47,260 bases of DNA, from contig JAISIF010000028.1 of assembly GCA_031262165.1 (NCBI GenBank), forward strand, positions 1 to 47,260, written 5' to 3'. Made by a program: the position numbers and the translations under genes. Under the pieces are notes generated by a model, which saw only the letters and a list, made by a program, of their open reading frames with translations, made no database searches and was not told the DNA's origin. This stretch comes from Myxococcales bacterium (GTDB lineage: Bacteria > Myxococcota > Myxococcia > Myxococcales > UBA5297). This document shows positions 7,948 through 16,002 of the stretch, one piece after another (the first letter of the stretch is position 1; every line of letters begins with the position of its first letter).

Positions 7948-9510
7948 TCATTCGATGACGGCCATGCCCGGGGTCAGGTTGGTGTCGGTAATGAAGCCAC
8001 CCTTGTCGCAGTAGGCCCAGGTCGCGCCGCTGTCCTTCGAGAACCGGAAGATGAAGTGGAAGGTGCCCTTCTGCGCGGTGGGGATGGCGGCTTGGTATTC
8101 GTGGTTGTTGCAGTCGTTGCCAGAGCAGATGAACGGCGCGTTGAACACTGCCTCGACCCACGTGAAGCGGTTCGATTCGATGGGGTAGGTGACCGTCTGC
8201 GCCGTGTAGCCCATCTCAGAGCGCATCCCAGACAGAGGCGTGTGATTGTCGACGTGCGTGCCGTATTCGTGGACCCACGCGTAGATCATCGGGGACGGCG
8301 CGTTTTGATCGAGCTGGATATCGGGGGGCTGCTGGGAGTGGCTCCAGCCATCGACGCCGATCCAATGGATACCGCACCACTGGACGAGCGAGGTCACCGG
8401 CGCGCACGCGCTCCCCGGCGCTGCCCATTGACCGTGCGGGCAATTGCACCGCGCCTGGTCGCCCACGGTCGAGCAGGTCGCGCCCGCGCCGCAGCTCATC
8501 GACGTGCAGGGATCGTCCGCCACACAGGTGTGGCTCGTGGTGTCGCATTCGGGCGTCAGGGGCGTAGCGGCGCAGTCGCCATCGGTGGCGCACTTGCCCG
8601 CCTGGAGAACGCAGTTGCCAGCGACGCACTGCTGGTAGCTGGCGTCGCAGTTGGTGAGGACGCACGGGTTCACGCAGGTGTGCGTGGCCGTGTCGCAGGC
8701 CGTGTTCGACGCCTGGCCAGCGCAGTCGGCGGTGACGTCGCAGCGGCCCGCGTTCGGCGCGCACGTCCCCTCGTGACACGACTGGTGGTTCTGGCACGTC
8801 ACGCCGTTGCAGGGATCGGTGGTCACGCTCGCCACGCAGTAGTTCGTCTGCGTGTTGCACTCGGGCTTGCCTGGCACGGTCGCACAATCGGTGGAGGTGG
8901 TGCAGCGCCCCTCGGCGAGCGCGCAGGTGCCGCCGACGCACGCCTGATAGGCCGCGCACGAGACGCCGCTGCACGGATCGACGCACAGGTGGCTGACCTC
9001 ATTGCACTTGGTCTCTGCGCCCGAGCCCGAGGCGCAGTCTGCGTCGAGATCGCAGAAGCCTGACTTGGGCTCACAGGTGGCGGCCTCGCCGTCCAGGGCG
9101 CACTGCTGATGGGCTTCGCAGTCGAGCGAATCGCAGCCATCGCCGTCGCCAGCGCCATCCTCGTCGGCAACGCAGCGGTGCTCGGTCGGGTCACAGATGG
9201 GCGTGTCGCCGCCGCAGTTCGCGCTGGAATCGCAGCGACCGGCCTGGGGTTCACAGTAGCCGCTCACACAGCGCTGGTAGGCGTCACATCTCACCGCGTC
9301 ACACGGGTCTGAGTCAGGGGCGGCGGCGCAGACACAGGCGCCGAGCGCGCCGTTGGCGCACAGCCGGGAGCCTGCCGCGCCCGAGGGGCACACGCACTGA
9401 GTGTAGGAGCCCTCGTAGCACGACGGCTTCTCTGAACCGGATTCGCCACAGCCCAGCGCGAACAGCATCGGCATCAACGAGACTAGGCACAGCCACCAGG
9501 GTCTTCTCAT
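7948..9510 (-). CDS. Cys-rich repeat surface lipoprotein
   Basis: A 520-aa predicted lipoprotein: signal peptide MRRPWWLCLVSLMPML with lipobox ALGC. Residues about 50-350 hold five to six tandem units of about 43-50 aa. Each runs roughly DPC..V.C..YQ.C..G.C....G.C....DC......C....H.CV, implying disulphide-stabilised modules outside the cell. The last about 150 residues are a different domain (start VQWCGIHWIGVDGWS, later HFIFRFSKDSGATWAYC), possibly a beta-sandwich binding domain. ATG 9510 was chosen because GGAGG lies 9 bases upstream and it starts the signal peptide. No enzymatic motif is seen. Cys-rich lipoproteins of this kind are common in Myxococcota; function unknown. Confidence 0.85.
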   Translation of the reverse strand: MRRPWWLCLVSLMPMLFALGCGESGSEKPSCYEGSYTQCVCPSGAAGSRLCANGALGACVCAAAPDSDPCDAVRCDAYQRCVSGYCEPQAGRCDSSANCGGDTPICDPTEHRCVADEDGAGDGDGCDSLDCEAHQQCALDGEAATCEPKSGFCDLDADCASGSGAETKCNEVSHLCVDPCSGVSCAAYQACVGGTCALAEGRCTTSTDCATVPGKPECNTQTNYCVASVTTDPCNGVTCQNHQSCHEGTCAPNAGRCDVTADCAGQASNTACDTATHTCVNPCVLTNCDASYQQCVAGNCVLQAGKCATDGDCAATPLTPECDTTSHTCVADDPCTSMSCGAGATCSTVGDQARCNCPHGQWAAPGSACAPVTSLVQWCGIHWIGVDGWSHSQQPPDIQLDQNAPSPMIYAWVHEYGTHVDNHTPLSGMRSEMGYTAQTVTYPIESNRFTWVEAVFNAPFICSGNDCNNHEYQAAIPTAQKGTFHFIFRFSKDSGATWAYCDKGGFITDTNLTPGMAVIE

Positions 9511-9963
9511 GGCACTCAACCTCCACGGGTCGTTGGGTCATTCATGGGTCGTTCGTCGACATCGCCAAAGTTGACATCGCCGAAAGGAAAGAAGAGGGAG
9601 CCGCGCTCACGGCGAGGACGAAGTTCGCTGCCTAGCAGGATTCCCAAGCGGCCTGGCAAAAAAGACTGGGCCATCATCGCGTCAAAGGGAGCGCGGGCCA
9701 CTGCCGGAGAACGGGCCTGAACGACATCGACCAGACCAGCGCCGACAGACTCAGCCGCCAGATCGATTCGCTTCGCTTCGATGCGGCCAGAGGGAGCGAG
9801 AGTCGGAACGATTGCTTCGAGAGCCTCCGCGCACCATCGCCACGCCCCACCAGCGACCTTGGACCTTGGGGAGCTGTAGCAGCACCAGCACGAGAGTTTT
9901 TTTCGTTTTAGCGGATCAGCGCTGTTCTGCGCGGCGCCCCATCGGCAGACGAGGCCCCACGAC
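9511..9963. other. Divergent intergenic region with an uncertain leftward ORF
   Basis: This holds the start regions of the leftward lipoprotein and the rightward HD phosphodiesterase. A leftward frame stops at 9516-9518, five bases before the lipoprotein ATG. Its last 110 codons are unusually protein-like (LAAESVGAGLVDVVQARSP, later FLPGRLGILLGSE), but no good start is visible unless it begins opposite 9964. It could be a small coupled gene or chance. Confidence 0.3.
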
Positions 9964-12825
9964 ATGGCCAGAGAGAGCAAGACCGAATCGCCTTCCCTCC
10001 CGGGAAAGGGCTCCAAGCCACCCGAGGCGCGGCCCTTCAAATACCGACTGCTCGGTCTCCTGCCACCCGACAGGAAGACGGTGGGCATCCAGCTTCTCAT
10101 CCTGATGGGGGTTGGCTTGGTCGCCTCGTGGCTCTTGGCGCCAGACTTCCTCTCCGCCGTGCAGCTCTACGACTTCGACGAGAGCTCGATCGGCAAAATC
10201 TCGCAGCGCGTCATCAAGGCCAACCGCGACTACGAGATCACCATCCCCATCCCCAAGGAGACGATGGAGCGCCTGCGCAAGGAGGCGCGGGAGACCGTCC
10301 TGCCCGTCTACAACGAGGACCTCTCGATCCCGCAGGCCGCGCTCGATCGGGTGAGCCGGGCCTTCGCGCTGATGCGCGACAGCATGGCCAAGGTGGACGC
10401 GCAGCTGGCTCAGGCCGAGGCCGCGCGCCAGCGGTTGAGCGAGAGTGCGCTCACCGCCGCGAAGGCCGTCGCCGAGGCGCCCTCGGACAAGGCGGCGGGT
10501 GTCGAGACGCAAGAGGCGCAAGCGCCACGAGAAGCGCTGCCACCCGAGCTCAACGATGAGCTCCCAGAAGCGGCCGAGCGCCAAGCCACGTCCGCGGCGG
10601 TGCAAACGCCGCTGCCCACCGAGAATGCAGGGGGCGTTGCGCCGCCGCCAGCCGAGCGGGAGCGGCTCTATCGGGAGGCCTTCTTCAGCAAGCGCGACGA
10701 GTGGCAGAAGGCGATGGAGCTCCAGCTCGACGACGAGCAGTTCGAGATCCTGGTGGCCGATCACTTCTCTTTGGAGAGCGAGCAGATCATCCAGGACCTC
10801 ATCCGCGCCGCCTATGACAAAGGCGTCGTGGAGAGCCGCGAGCGCCTCTCCATCCTGTCCAAGCAGGGCATCACGATGCGCAAGATCATGCGCAAGGGCG
10901 ACGGCTCGACCGATATTCGCGAGGCCACGTTCGGCCAGGACGACATGCTGGAGATCCGGGAGCTGCGGGACTTTTCCCAGGACCCGCTCTACTGGCCGAC
11001 CGAGCTCCTCAGAGAGCTGCCGCCCAAGCCCGCGAAGCTCAGGCAGACCCTGCTGCAGATCGCCAGTCGCCAGGTGCGCATCAACGTGAGCTACAGCCCG
11101 CAGGAGACGGAGCAGCAGCGTCAGCGCGCGAGCGAGTCGATCAAGCCCGAGGTGCGCGTCTTCAAGAAGGGCGAGAAGATCATCGGCGACGGCGAGAAGA
11201 TCGAGCCGGAGCACATCGCCGTCTTCTCCGCGCTCAACCAGCAGGCAGGACCGCAGGACATGGCCAACGCGCACCTGGGCGTGGCGCTGATCGCGATGCT
11301 GCTCATCGTCGTGGTGCAGTGGTTCGCCCAGCGCTCGCTGCACCTCTACCGGGCGATGGCCACCAAGGACGCGCTCTTCGTCACCACGACGCTCATCCTG
11401 ATGCTCCTGGTGGTGAGGCTCGTCATCCTCATCGCCGACAGTCTCCAGGTCCGCTTCGAAGAGACCAGCGCCGAGGTCCTCTATTACCTGGCGCCCTTTG
11501 CCGCTGGGGCCATGCTCGTCCGATTCATCCTTTCGGCGGAGGCCTCGCTCGTCTTCACCGTGATCTTCTCGGGCCTGGCGGGCATCGCCTCGGGCAACTC
11601 GCTCGCGATCACGCTCTACGCGCTGGTCGGCTCGCTCGTGGCCGCCAACCGGGTGGCGCGCGCCAACGACAGAGCGGCCCTGTTCAAGACCGGTCTGTGG
11701 ACGGGTGCGGCCAATGTGCTCGTCGTCATCTTCCTCTCGCTCATCAGCGCGAAGATGGGCGCGGGCGAGACGATGTTCGCGGCCCTGTGCGCCTTCCTCA
11801 GCGGTGCCCTGGTCGTGCCCTTTCTCGTCATGGGGCTCACGCCGCTCGTCGAGGCGCTCTTCGGCTACACGACGGACATCAAGCTGTTGGAGCTCGCCAA
11901 CCTCAACCACCCCGCGCTCAGGGAGCTGATCCTCCAGGCCCCGGGCACCTACCACCACTCGATCATCATCGGCTCGCTGGTCGAAGCCGCGGCCGAGGCC
12001 ATCGGCGCCAACAGCCTCCTGGCGAGGGTGTGCGCCTACTACCACGACATCGGGAAGGGGAAGAACCCCATCTACTTCGCGGAAAACCAGCGCGGCGAGA
12101 ACAAGCACAACAAGCTGGCCCCGCAGATGAGCGCGCTCATCGTCAAGCGACACGTGACGGACGGCATGGAGCTGGCGCGCCAATACAACCTGCCCGCGCC
12201 CGTCGCCGCCGCCATCCCACAGCACCACGGCACTCGCCTGATCAGCTTTTTCTACAGCAAGGCCATCGCGGAGCAGGAGGGCAAGGCCGATCCGCAGACC
12301 GTCGATCCGAGCCTGTATTCGTATTCGGGCCCCAAGCCACAGTCGCGCGAGACGGCGCTCGTGATGATGGGCGACGTGGTCGAGGCCTCGTCGCGCGCCA
12401 TTCCGAACCCGACGCCAGCCAAGCTCCAGGCGCTCATCCAGACGGTCATCCACGGCGTGTTTTCCGAGGGCCAGCTCGACGAGTGCGACCTGACGCTGCG
12501 CGATCTGAACGAGATCGGTCGGGCCTTCTTCCGCGTGCTCGGCGGCATCTACCACTCGCGGCCCGAGTACCCGGCGCAGGCCTTGTCCGGGGACCGAACG
12601 CTCGTCAGCGACGTCAAAGCTCTCCCGCCGCAGCAGGGTGAGGCAGTGGCGTCCAACCCCACCCCCTCCTCGGCCTCGGCGGCCCAGACCACCCCCCTGC
12701 CAGCGCAGGGCGACGCGACGCCAGCCACAGAGCCGCCTGCTGCTCGTGAGGCCAAGGCTGCGGAGGCGAGGATCTGCGAGACGACGACTGCCAAGGTGAG
12801 CGCCAGGCTCGACTGGGCAGACTGA
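9964..12825 (+). CDS. 7TM-HD (PgpH/YqfF-like) phosphodiesterase
   Basis: A 953-aa membrane protein of the family whose studied members hydrolyse cyclic di-AMP. Order: cytosolic N-tail with a TM at about 40-60 ([19 protein letters not shown]), a large extracellular 7TMR-HDED domain (about 70-430, with an Ala/Glu-rich insertion near 140-230), then a seven-helix region (about 440-640). The cytosolic HD domain has TYHHS (about 661), the metal-binding [10 protein letters not shown] (about 692) and AIPQHHGT (about 750). It ends in an Ala/Pro-rich tail. It is longer than most homologues, mainly through the low-complexity insert and tail. The 3-aminobutyryl-CoA lyase gene follows 56 bases later. A c-di-AMP substrate is inferred; no cyclase gene is in the window. 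Confidence 0.9.
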   Translation: MARESKTESPSLPGKGSKPPEARPFKYRLLGLLPPDRKTVGIQLLILMGVGLVASWLLAPDFLSAVQLYDFDESSIGKISQRVIKANRDYEITIPIPKETMERLRKEARETVLPVYNEDLSIPQAALDRVSRAFALMRDSMAKVDAQLAQAEAARQRLSESALTAAKAVAEAPSDKAAGVETQEAQAPREALPPELNDELPEAAERQATSAAVQTPLPTENAGGVAPPPAERERLYREAFFSKRDEWQKAMELQLDDEQFEILVADHFSLESEQIIQDLIRAAYDKGVVESRERLSILSKQGITMRKIMRKGDGSTDIREATFGQDDMLEIRELRDFSQDPLYWPTELLRELPPKPAKLRQTLLQIASRQVRINVSYSPQETEQQRQRASESIKPEVRVFKKGEKIIGDGEKIEPEHIAVFSALNQQAGPQDMANAHLGVALIAMLLIVVVQWFAQRSLHLYRAMATKDALFVTTTLILMLLVVRLVILIADSLQVRFEETSAEVLYYLAPFAAGAMLVRFILSAEASLVFTVIFSGLAGIASGNSLAITLYALVGSLVAANRVARANDRAALFKTGLWTGAANVLVVIFLSLISAKMGAGETMFAALCAFLSGALVVPFLVMGLTPLVEALFGYTTDIKLLELANLNHPALRELILQAPGTYHHSIIIGSLVEAAAEAIGANSLLARVCAYYHDIGKGKNPIYFAENQRGENKHNKLAPQMSALIVKRHVTDGMELARQYNLPAPVAAAIPQHHGTRLISFFYSKAIAEQEGKADPQTVDPSLYSYSGPKPQSRETALVMMGDVVEASSRAIPNPTPAKLQALIQTVIHGVFSEGQLDECDLTLRDLNEIGRAFFRVLGGIYHSRPEYPAQALSGDRTLVSDVKALPPQQGEAVASNPTPSSASAAQTTPLPAQGDATPATEPPAAREAKAAEARICETTTAKVSARLDWAD

Positions 12826-12881
12826 TCGCCGCCGGACTCCCCCCCCCCTACGTTCACTTCGAGCACTTCGAGGAAGAGCCC

Positions 12882-13292
12882 ATGACCAACGAGACGAACA
12901 CTCCCCACCGCTCCCTCATCCGCGTCCGCATCAGCGCCCACGACGCCCACTACGGCGGCGGCCTCGTGGACGGCGCGCGGATGCTCAACCTCTTCGGCGA
13001 CGTGGCGACCGAGCTCCTCATCCGGTTGGATGGCGACGAAGGGCTCTTCCGCGCCTACGACAGCGTGGAGTTCCTCGCGCCCGTTCAGGCGGGCGACTAC
13101 ATTGAGGCCATCGGCGAGATCACGTCGATCGGGAACACGTCGCGCCGCATGATCTTCGAGGCACGCAAGGTGATCACGGCAGCCGCGGGCAGCGACTCGG
13201 CAGCTGAGGTCCTGGCCGAGCCGATCGTCGTCTGCCGCGCGAGCGGGACGTGCGTGGTCCCGAAGGACAAGCAGCGAGGCAAGACGCGCTAG
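12882..13292 (+). CDS. kal: 3-aminobutyryl-CoA ammonia-lyase
   Basis: A 136-aa hotdog-fold protein. The run [19 protein letters not shown], then [40 protein letters not shown] and [13 protein letters not shown] is characteristic of Kal, which releases ammonia from L-3-aminobutyryl-CoA to give crotonyl-CoA in lysine fermentation (known from Fusobacterium and Cloacimonadota-type pathways). Length fits. GAGGAAGAG precedes the ATG. None of the other lysine-fermentation genes (kamA, kamDE, kdd, kce) are in the window, but crotonase and 3-hydroxybutyryl-CoA dehydrogenase genes lie 5-6 kb upstream and would use its product. Confidence 0.9.
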   Translation: MTNETNTPHRSLIRVRISAHDAHYGGGLVDGARMLNLFGDVATELLIRLDGDEGLFRAYDSVEFLAPVQAGDYIEAIGEITSIGNTSRRMIFEARKVITAAAGSDSAAEVLAEPIVVCRASGTCVVPKDKQRGKTR

Positions 13293-13409
13293 AGAGCGCG
13301 AGCACCGAGAGGCTTCGATCTGTTCGATTACCCCGTCGCTTCGCGTCGGCCCTCTTCCAATGAGTGGGCGAGGGAAATGATCTCGTGAGCCATCAGGAGT
13401 CTCCCTCTC

Positions 13410-13572
13410 AGGACTTATCCCTCGATTAGGACCGGGCATCGCGAAGGACGGGGAATGTCCGGCGAGGCGCGAGGTGGGAGCTTCCAGTTCCAGAGGGAAA
13501 TGAAGAGCGAAGCAACGAAGGCTGGCGTTTCACGGACAAGTGGGGCGACGGGATAATCGATGGAGAAGTCCT
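13410..13572 (-). repeat. Dispersed MITE-like repeat, copy 3 (full length)
   Basis: The best-preserved copy: it starts AGGACTTATCCCTCGATTA and ends ATGGAGAAGTCCT, so the termini are inverted repeats. Inside are GCGAAGGACGGGGAATGT, GGTGGGAGCTTCCAG and GCAACGAAGGCTGGCGTTTC. It lies between kal and the downstream end of the leftward RHH gene. Confidence 0.85.
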
Positions 13573-13646
13573 GAGCGGGAGCGGGCTGCTGCTCTCTCGA
13601 CCCGTCCGCGCATCGACACGATCCAATGACATCGAATCGACCGACT

Positions 13647-13835
13647 TCAACCGTTCAGCTGCCCTGGCGCCTGCCTCGGAACTGGCGCCTGATACTTGGT
13701 GAGCAGATCCTCGATGGCCTCGCGCAAGTATTCGCTCTGACGGACGCGCGTCTTGCTCGACAGGCTCTTGAGCGCCTGAAGGTTGGGCTTGGGAAGTCGG
13801 AAGACGATGGAGATGAGCCGTGACGTTGGTTCCAC
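13647..13835 (-). CDS. Small ribbon-helix-helix (CopG/Arc-like) regulator
   Basis: A 62-aa protein. After a short N-arm, residues 7-14 (LISIVFRL) form the beta-ribbon, KPNLQALKSLSSKT the first helix and RQSEYLREAIEDLLTKY the second, the standard RHH DNA-binding pattern (S-E-Y-L-R-E-A-I). The start is GTG at 13835, chosen because AGGAGG lies 6 bases upstream. Such proteins act as antitoxins or self-regulating repressors, but no toxin-like partner lies next to it. Downstream is a full-length MITE. The target is unknown. Confidence 0.8.
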   Translation of the reverse strand: MEPTSRLISIVFRLPKPNLQALKSLSSKTRVRQSEYLREAIEDLLTKYQAPVPRQAPGQLNG

Positions 13836-14169
13836 GAGGAGCCTCCTGTGAATGAATGTAAGCCATCAATCACCTTTTCCTACATAGAACCACAAGTCGC
13901 CACATGCTCAAATTTTTGGACGCACTTTTTCGATCTGGGCTCAACTCTCATCCGCGAATGGCCTCGATGCCCAATGGGAGTCGCCTGGAATTCTGACTCC
14001 CGCTTCATCTGTTTTCTTTGTCACTGGGCATTTGGGGTAATTTTGGACGTTTCGTTGCCCGGAGCGGTTTCAAAATTCCTCAGGAGCCCCCTTCCTTCGA
14101 GCGCGATTTTGTTCTAAGTTCCCGCGCCCTTCTTTTTGGGTTTTCTTTTTTTGTCGGAGGCTTTTTCGA
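13836..14169. other. Divergent promoter region
   Basis: Between the leftward RHH gene and the rightward zinc-ribbon gene. It is somewhat A/T-richer than its surroundings, with pyrimidine-rich runs near 14130-14155. GGAGG at about 14156 serves the 14170 gene. No coding frame looks real; promoters for both genes are expected but no box is clear. Confidence 0.4.
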
Positions 14170-14667
14170 ATGGCTGAAATGATTGAACCAATTGTGGTGG
14201 ACACGGTGGTGGACGTCGGCAGCGAAATCGAGGCGAAGTGTTCCCGATGCAAGCTGGACCTGATGCACACCGTCGTCGCGATGCTCGAGGGCAAGCCGCG
14301 GCGCGTTCGCTGCCTGACTTGTAGTGGCGATCACATTTATCGGATGCCGGCCTCCCTCAAGGCAGCGAAGGCTGCCGAGCGCAAGAAGGCCGCCGCCAGC
14401 AAGAAGAGCAAGGCGGCCAAGAAGGGCAAGACGGGCGGTCGTGGGGAAGTGCCCGACTTCGAGACGCTCGCCGGTGGCAAGCGCATCGACAACCCGCGCC
14501 CCTACGCCATGACCGAGCGCTTCGTCGGCGGCGAGATCATTGAGCACCCCATGTTTGGCATCGGCATCGTGGCCGTGGTGCGTGGACAGGACAAAATCGA
14601 CGTCTCGTTCCGCAAAGGCGTCCACACGCTCCTGCACAACCGGACGCTTCCCCTCCGGACCAATTGA
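14170..14667 (+). CDS. Zinc-ribbon protein with Lys/Ala-rich linker, function unknown
   Basis: A 165-aa cytosolic protein in three parts. Residues 20-60 hold CSRC (24-27) and CLTC (48-51), a likely zinc ribbon. Residues 62-90 are Ala/Lys-rich and strongly basic, like histone-H1-type tails. Residues 110-165 hold a conserved-looking block, FVGGEIIEHPMFGIGIV then KIDVSFRKG and LLHNR, resembling small SH3-like domains seen in transcription-associated proteins. GGAGG lies upstream and an intrinsic terminator follows, so it is a single-gene unit. The architecture suggests binding to nucleic acid or RNA polymerase. That is inference; the family is not one I can name. Confidence 0.8.
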   Translation: MAEMIEPIVVDTVVDVGSEIEAKCSRCKLDLMHTVVAMLEGKPRRVRCLTCSGDHIYRMPASLKAAKAAERKKAAASKKSKAAKKGKTGGRGEVPDFETLAGGKRIDNPRPYAMTERFVGGEIIEHPMFGIGIVAVVRGQDKIDVSFRKGVHTLLHNRTLPLRTN

Positions 14668-14692
14668 CCGGACGATTCACGTTTGGATTTCC

Positions 14693-14724
14693 AAAAGCCT
14701 CGCCATCACTGGCGGGGCTTTTTT
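14693..14724 (+). terminator. Intrinsic terminator after the zinc-ribbon gene
   Basis: AAAAGCC-CGCCA pairs with TGGCG-GGCTTTT around a 4-base loop, followed by TTTTTT. It lies 26 bases after the stop codon. Confidence 0.9.
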
Positions 14725-14873
14725 CGTTGCCGTGTTCGTTTCGTCTGGCTCAGCAACAAGGGAGGAAGGCGGCAAAGCCGACTGGGGGCGGGTAGCAGGG
14801 AAGGGGCATGTCAATCGAGCACACGCTCGGCCTGCCTCTACACCTCCAACTCCGTGACATTCGAAAAATTGAG

Positions 14874-15041
14874 AATAAGGGCTCACCCTTCCATGAGGAC
14901 CTTTGCACCGCGAAGGACGGGGAATGTCAGGCGAGGCGCGAGGCGGGGGCTTCCAGAGAGAGGGAAGCGACCAACGAAGCAACGAAGACTGGCGTTTCAC
15001 GGACAAGTGGGGCGACGGGATAATTGAGGGATAAGTTCTAA
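14874..15041 (-). repeat. Dispersed MITE-like repeat, copy 4
   Basis: This copy shares GCGAAGGACGGGGAATGTC, GCGAGGCGCGAGGCGGG, GCAACGAAGACTGGCGTTTC and TGGGGCGACGGGATAAT with copy 3, and ends GAGGGATAAGTTCT. The left terminus is worn. It inserts between the zinc-ribbon and AgmX-domain genes. Confidence 0.8.
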
Positions 15042-15194
15042 AGGTTGCCCGGTCTGCATGCGCCAATCTCTTCACAAGTGTCGCGCTTCAGGCGAAACTG
15101 TCGCTTTTTGCGCGCTCGCGTCCGTTCCTTGCTGACGGATTCGGCCGATCCGAATCGCCCCTCGCCCTGACCAACTCGAAAGGAACGACGCCAC

Positions 15195-15728
15195 ATGAGA
15201 GCCTTCTTCCTCGGCCTGGCCATCACGCTGCTCCCGGGCCTCGCGCTGGCCCAGACAACCTCCACCAAGAAGTCTCCAATGAGCGCGGAGCCAAGGGGGA
15301 TGAGCGCCACGGGAATGGGCTCTGCCTCTTCTTCTGGAGGACGCGCCTCACCGCGCGCGACGACGGCTGCCAAGCCCGACATCGCGACAGAGGACGAGTT
15401 GGCGCCGCTCGACGTGAGCAACATGCTCTTCGACGCCCACTCGATCCGCCAGGTCGTGCAGCACCACATGCCCCAGATCCAGGCGTGCTACGAAAAGGTG
15501 CTCTCCACGAGCGGTCAGCGCATCGAGGGACGCGTGGTCGTCGGCTTCATCATCGACGTCACTGGGACGGTGGTGGAAGCGAGGCTCCTGCCGAAGAAGA
15601 GCTCGCTCTCCGATGAGCGCGTCATCGACTGTGTGCTGTTGCGCGTCCGGCGGCTGGTCTTCCCCAAGCCCCCCGACAACCGCCGCTATCCCATCGAATT
15701 TCCTTTCGAGCTGTCGGTCAAGAAGTGA
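15195..15728 (+). CDS. Secreted protein with AgmX/PglI C-terminal domain
   Basis: A 177-aa product with a cleavable signal peptide (MRAFFLGLAITLLPGLALAQ), a Ser/Ala/Met-rich linker to about residue 70, and a C-terminal domain of the AgmX/PglI type. That domain shows VVQHHMPQIQACYEKVLS, GRVVVGFIID, VDARLLP-like EARLLPKKSSL, and VIDCVLLRVRRLVFPKP with paired Cys residues. This TonB-C-like module is common in Myxococcota envelope proteins, named after an adventurous-gliding gene, and its biochemical role is not established. AAAGGA stands before the start. A second copy of the same domain ends the FHA protein at 24903-26651. Confidence 0.85.
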   Translation: MRAFFLGLAITLLPGLALAQTTSTKKSPMSAEPRGMSATGMGSASSSGGRASPRATTAAKPDIATEDELAPLDVSNMLFDAHSIRQVVQHHMPQIQACYEKVLSTSGQRIEGRVVVGFIIDVTGTVVEARLLPKKSSLSDERVIDCVLLRVRRLVFPKPPDNRRYPIEFPFELSVKK

Positions 15729-16002
15729 GCACTCGAAAGTCTCTTTGGAGCAATGCCGCTCTCTATGCGCGGCATCGAGAGCGAAACGATTCGGGATCAT
15801 TGCCTCTGCCAATCGATGATTCCTGAGGATTGCTTCATCGCTGCGGTTGGAGAGCGGGCCTGATTTTTATTTTCTAAAATAGAATCAAAAACACACCACG
15901 ATGGAATCAACAAATTCTGACAGCCCCGAGGCGCATGGAAAGCACTGCCTACGGACGATCGGAAATCCCCCCCCCCCTCACTCACCAAAAGGAACGCGGC
16001 AG

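Noticed and set aside
7810-9063. 417-codon rightward open frame
   Set aside because: Antisense to the Cys-repeat lipoprotein; its Val/Arg/Gly pattern mirrors the repeats on the coding strand.
9916-12555. 879-codon leftward open frame
   Set aside because: It lies wholly opposite the HD phosphodiesterase, is Arg/His/Glu-rich as expected of an antisense GC-rich frame, and has no motif or ribosome site.
13410-13572. Reading the repeat as the end of a protein (EATKAGVSRTS-type frame)
   Set aside because: The same DNA recurs at six places with frame-breaking changes, so it is a repeat, not a conserved C-terminus.
13647-13835. RHH gene as half of a toxin-antitoxin pair
   Set aside because: No toxin-like frame adjoins it on either side; only a MITE lies downstream.
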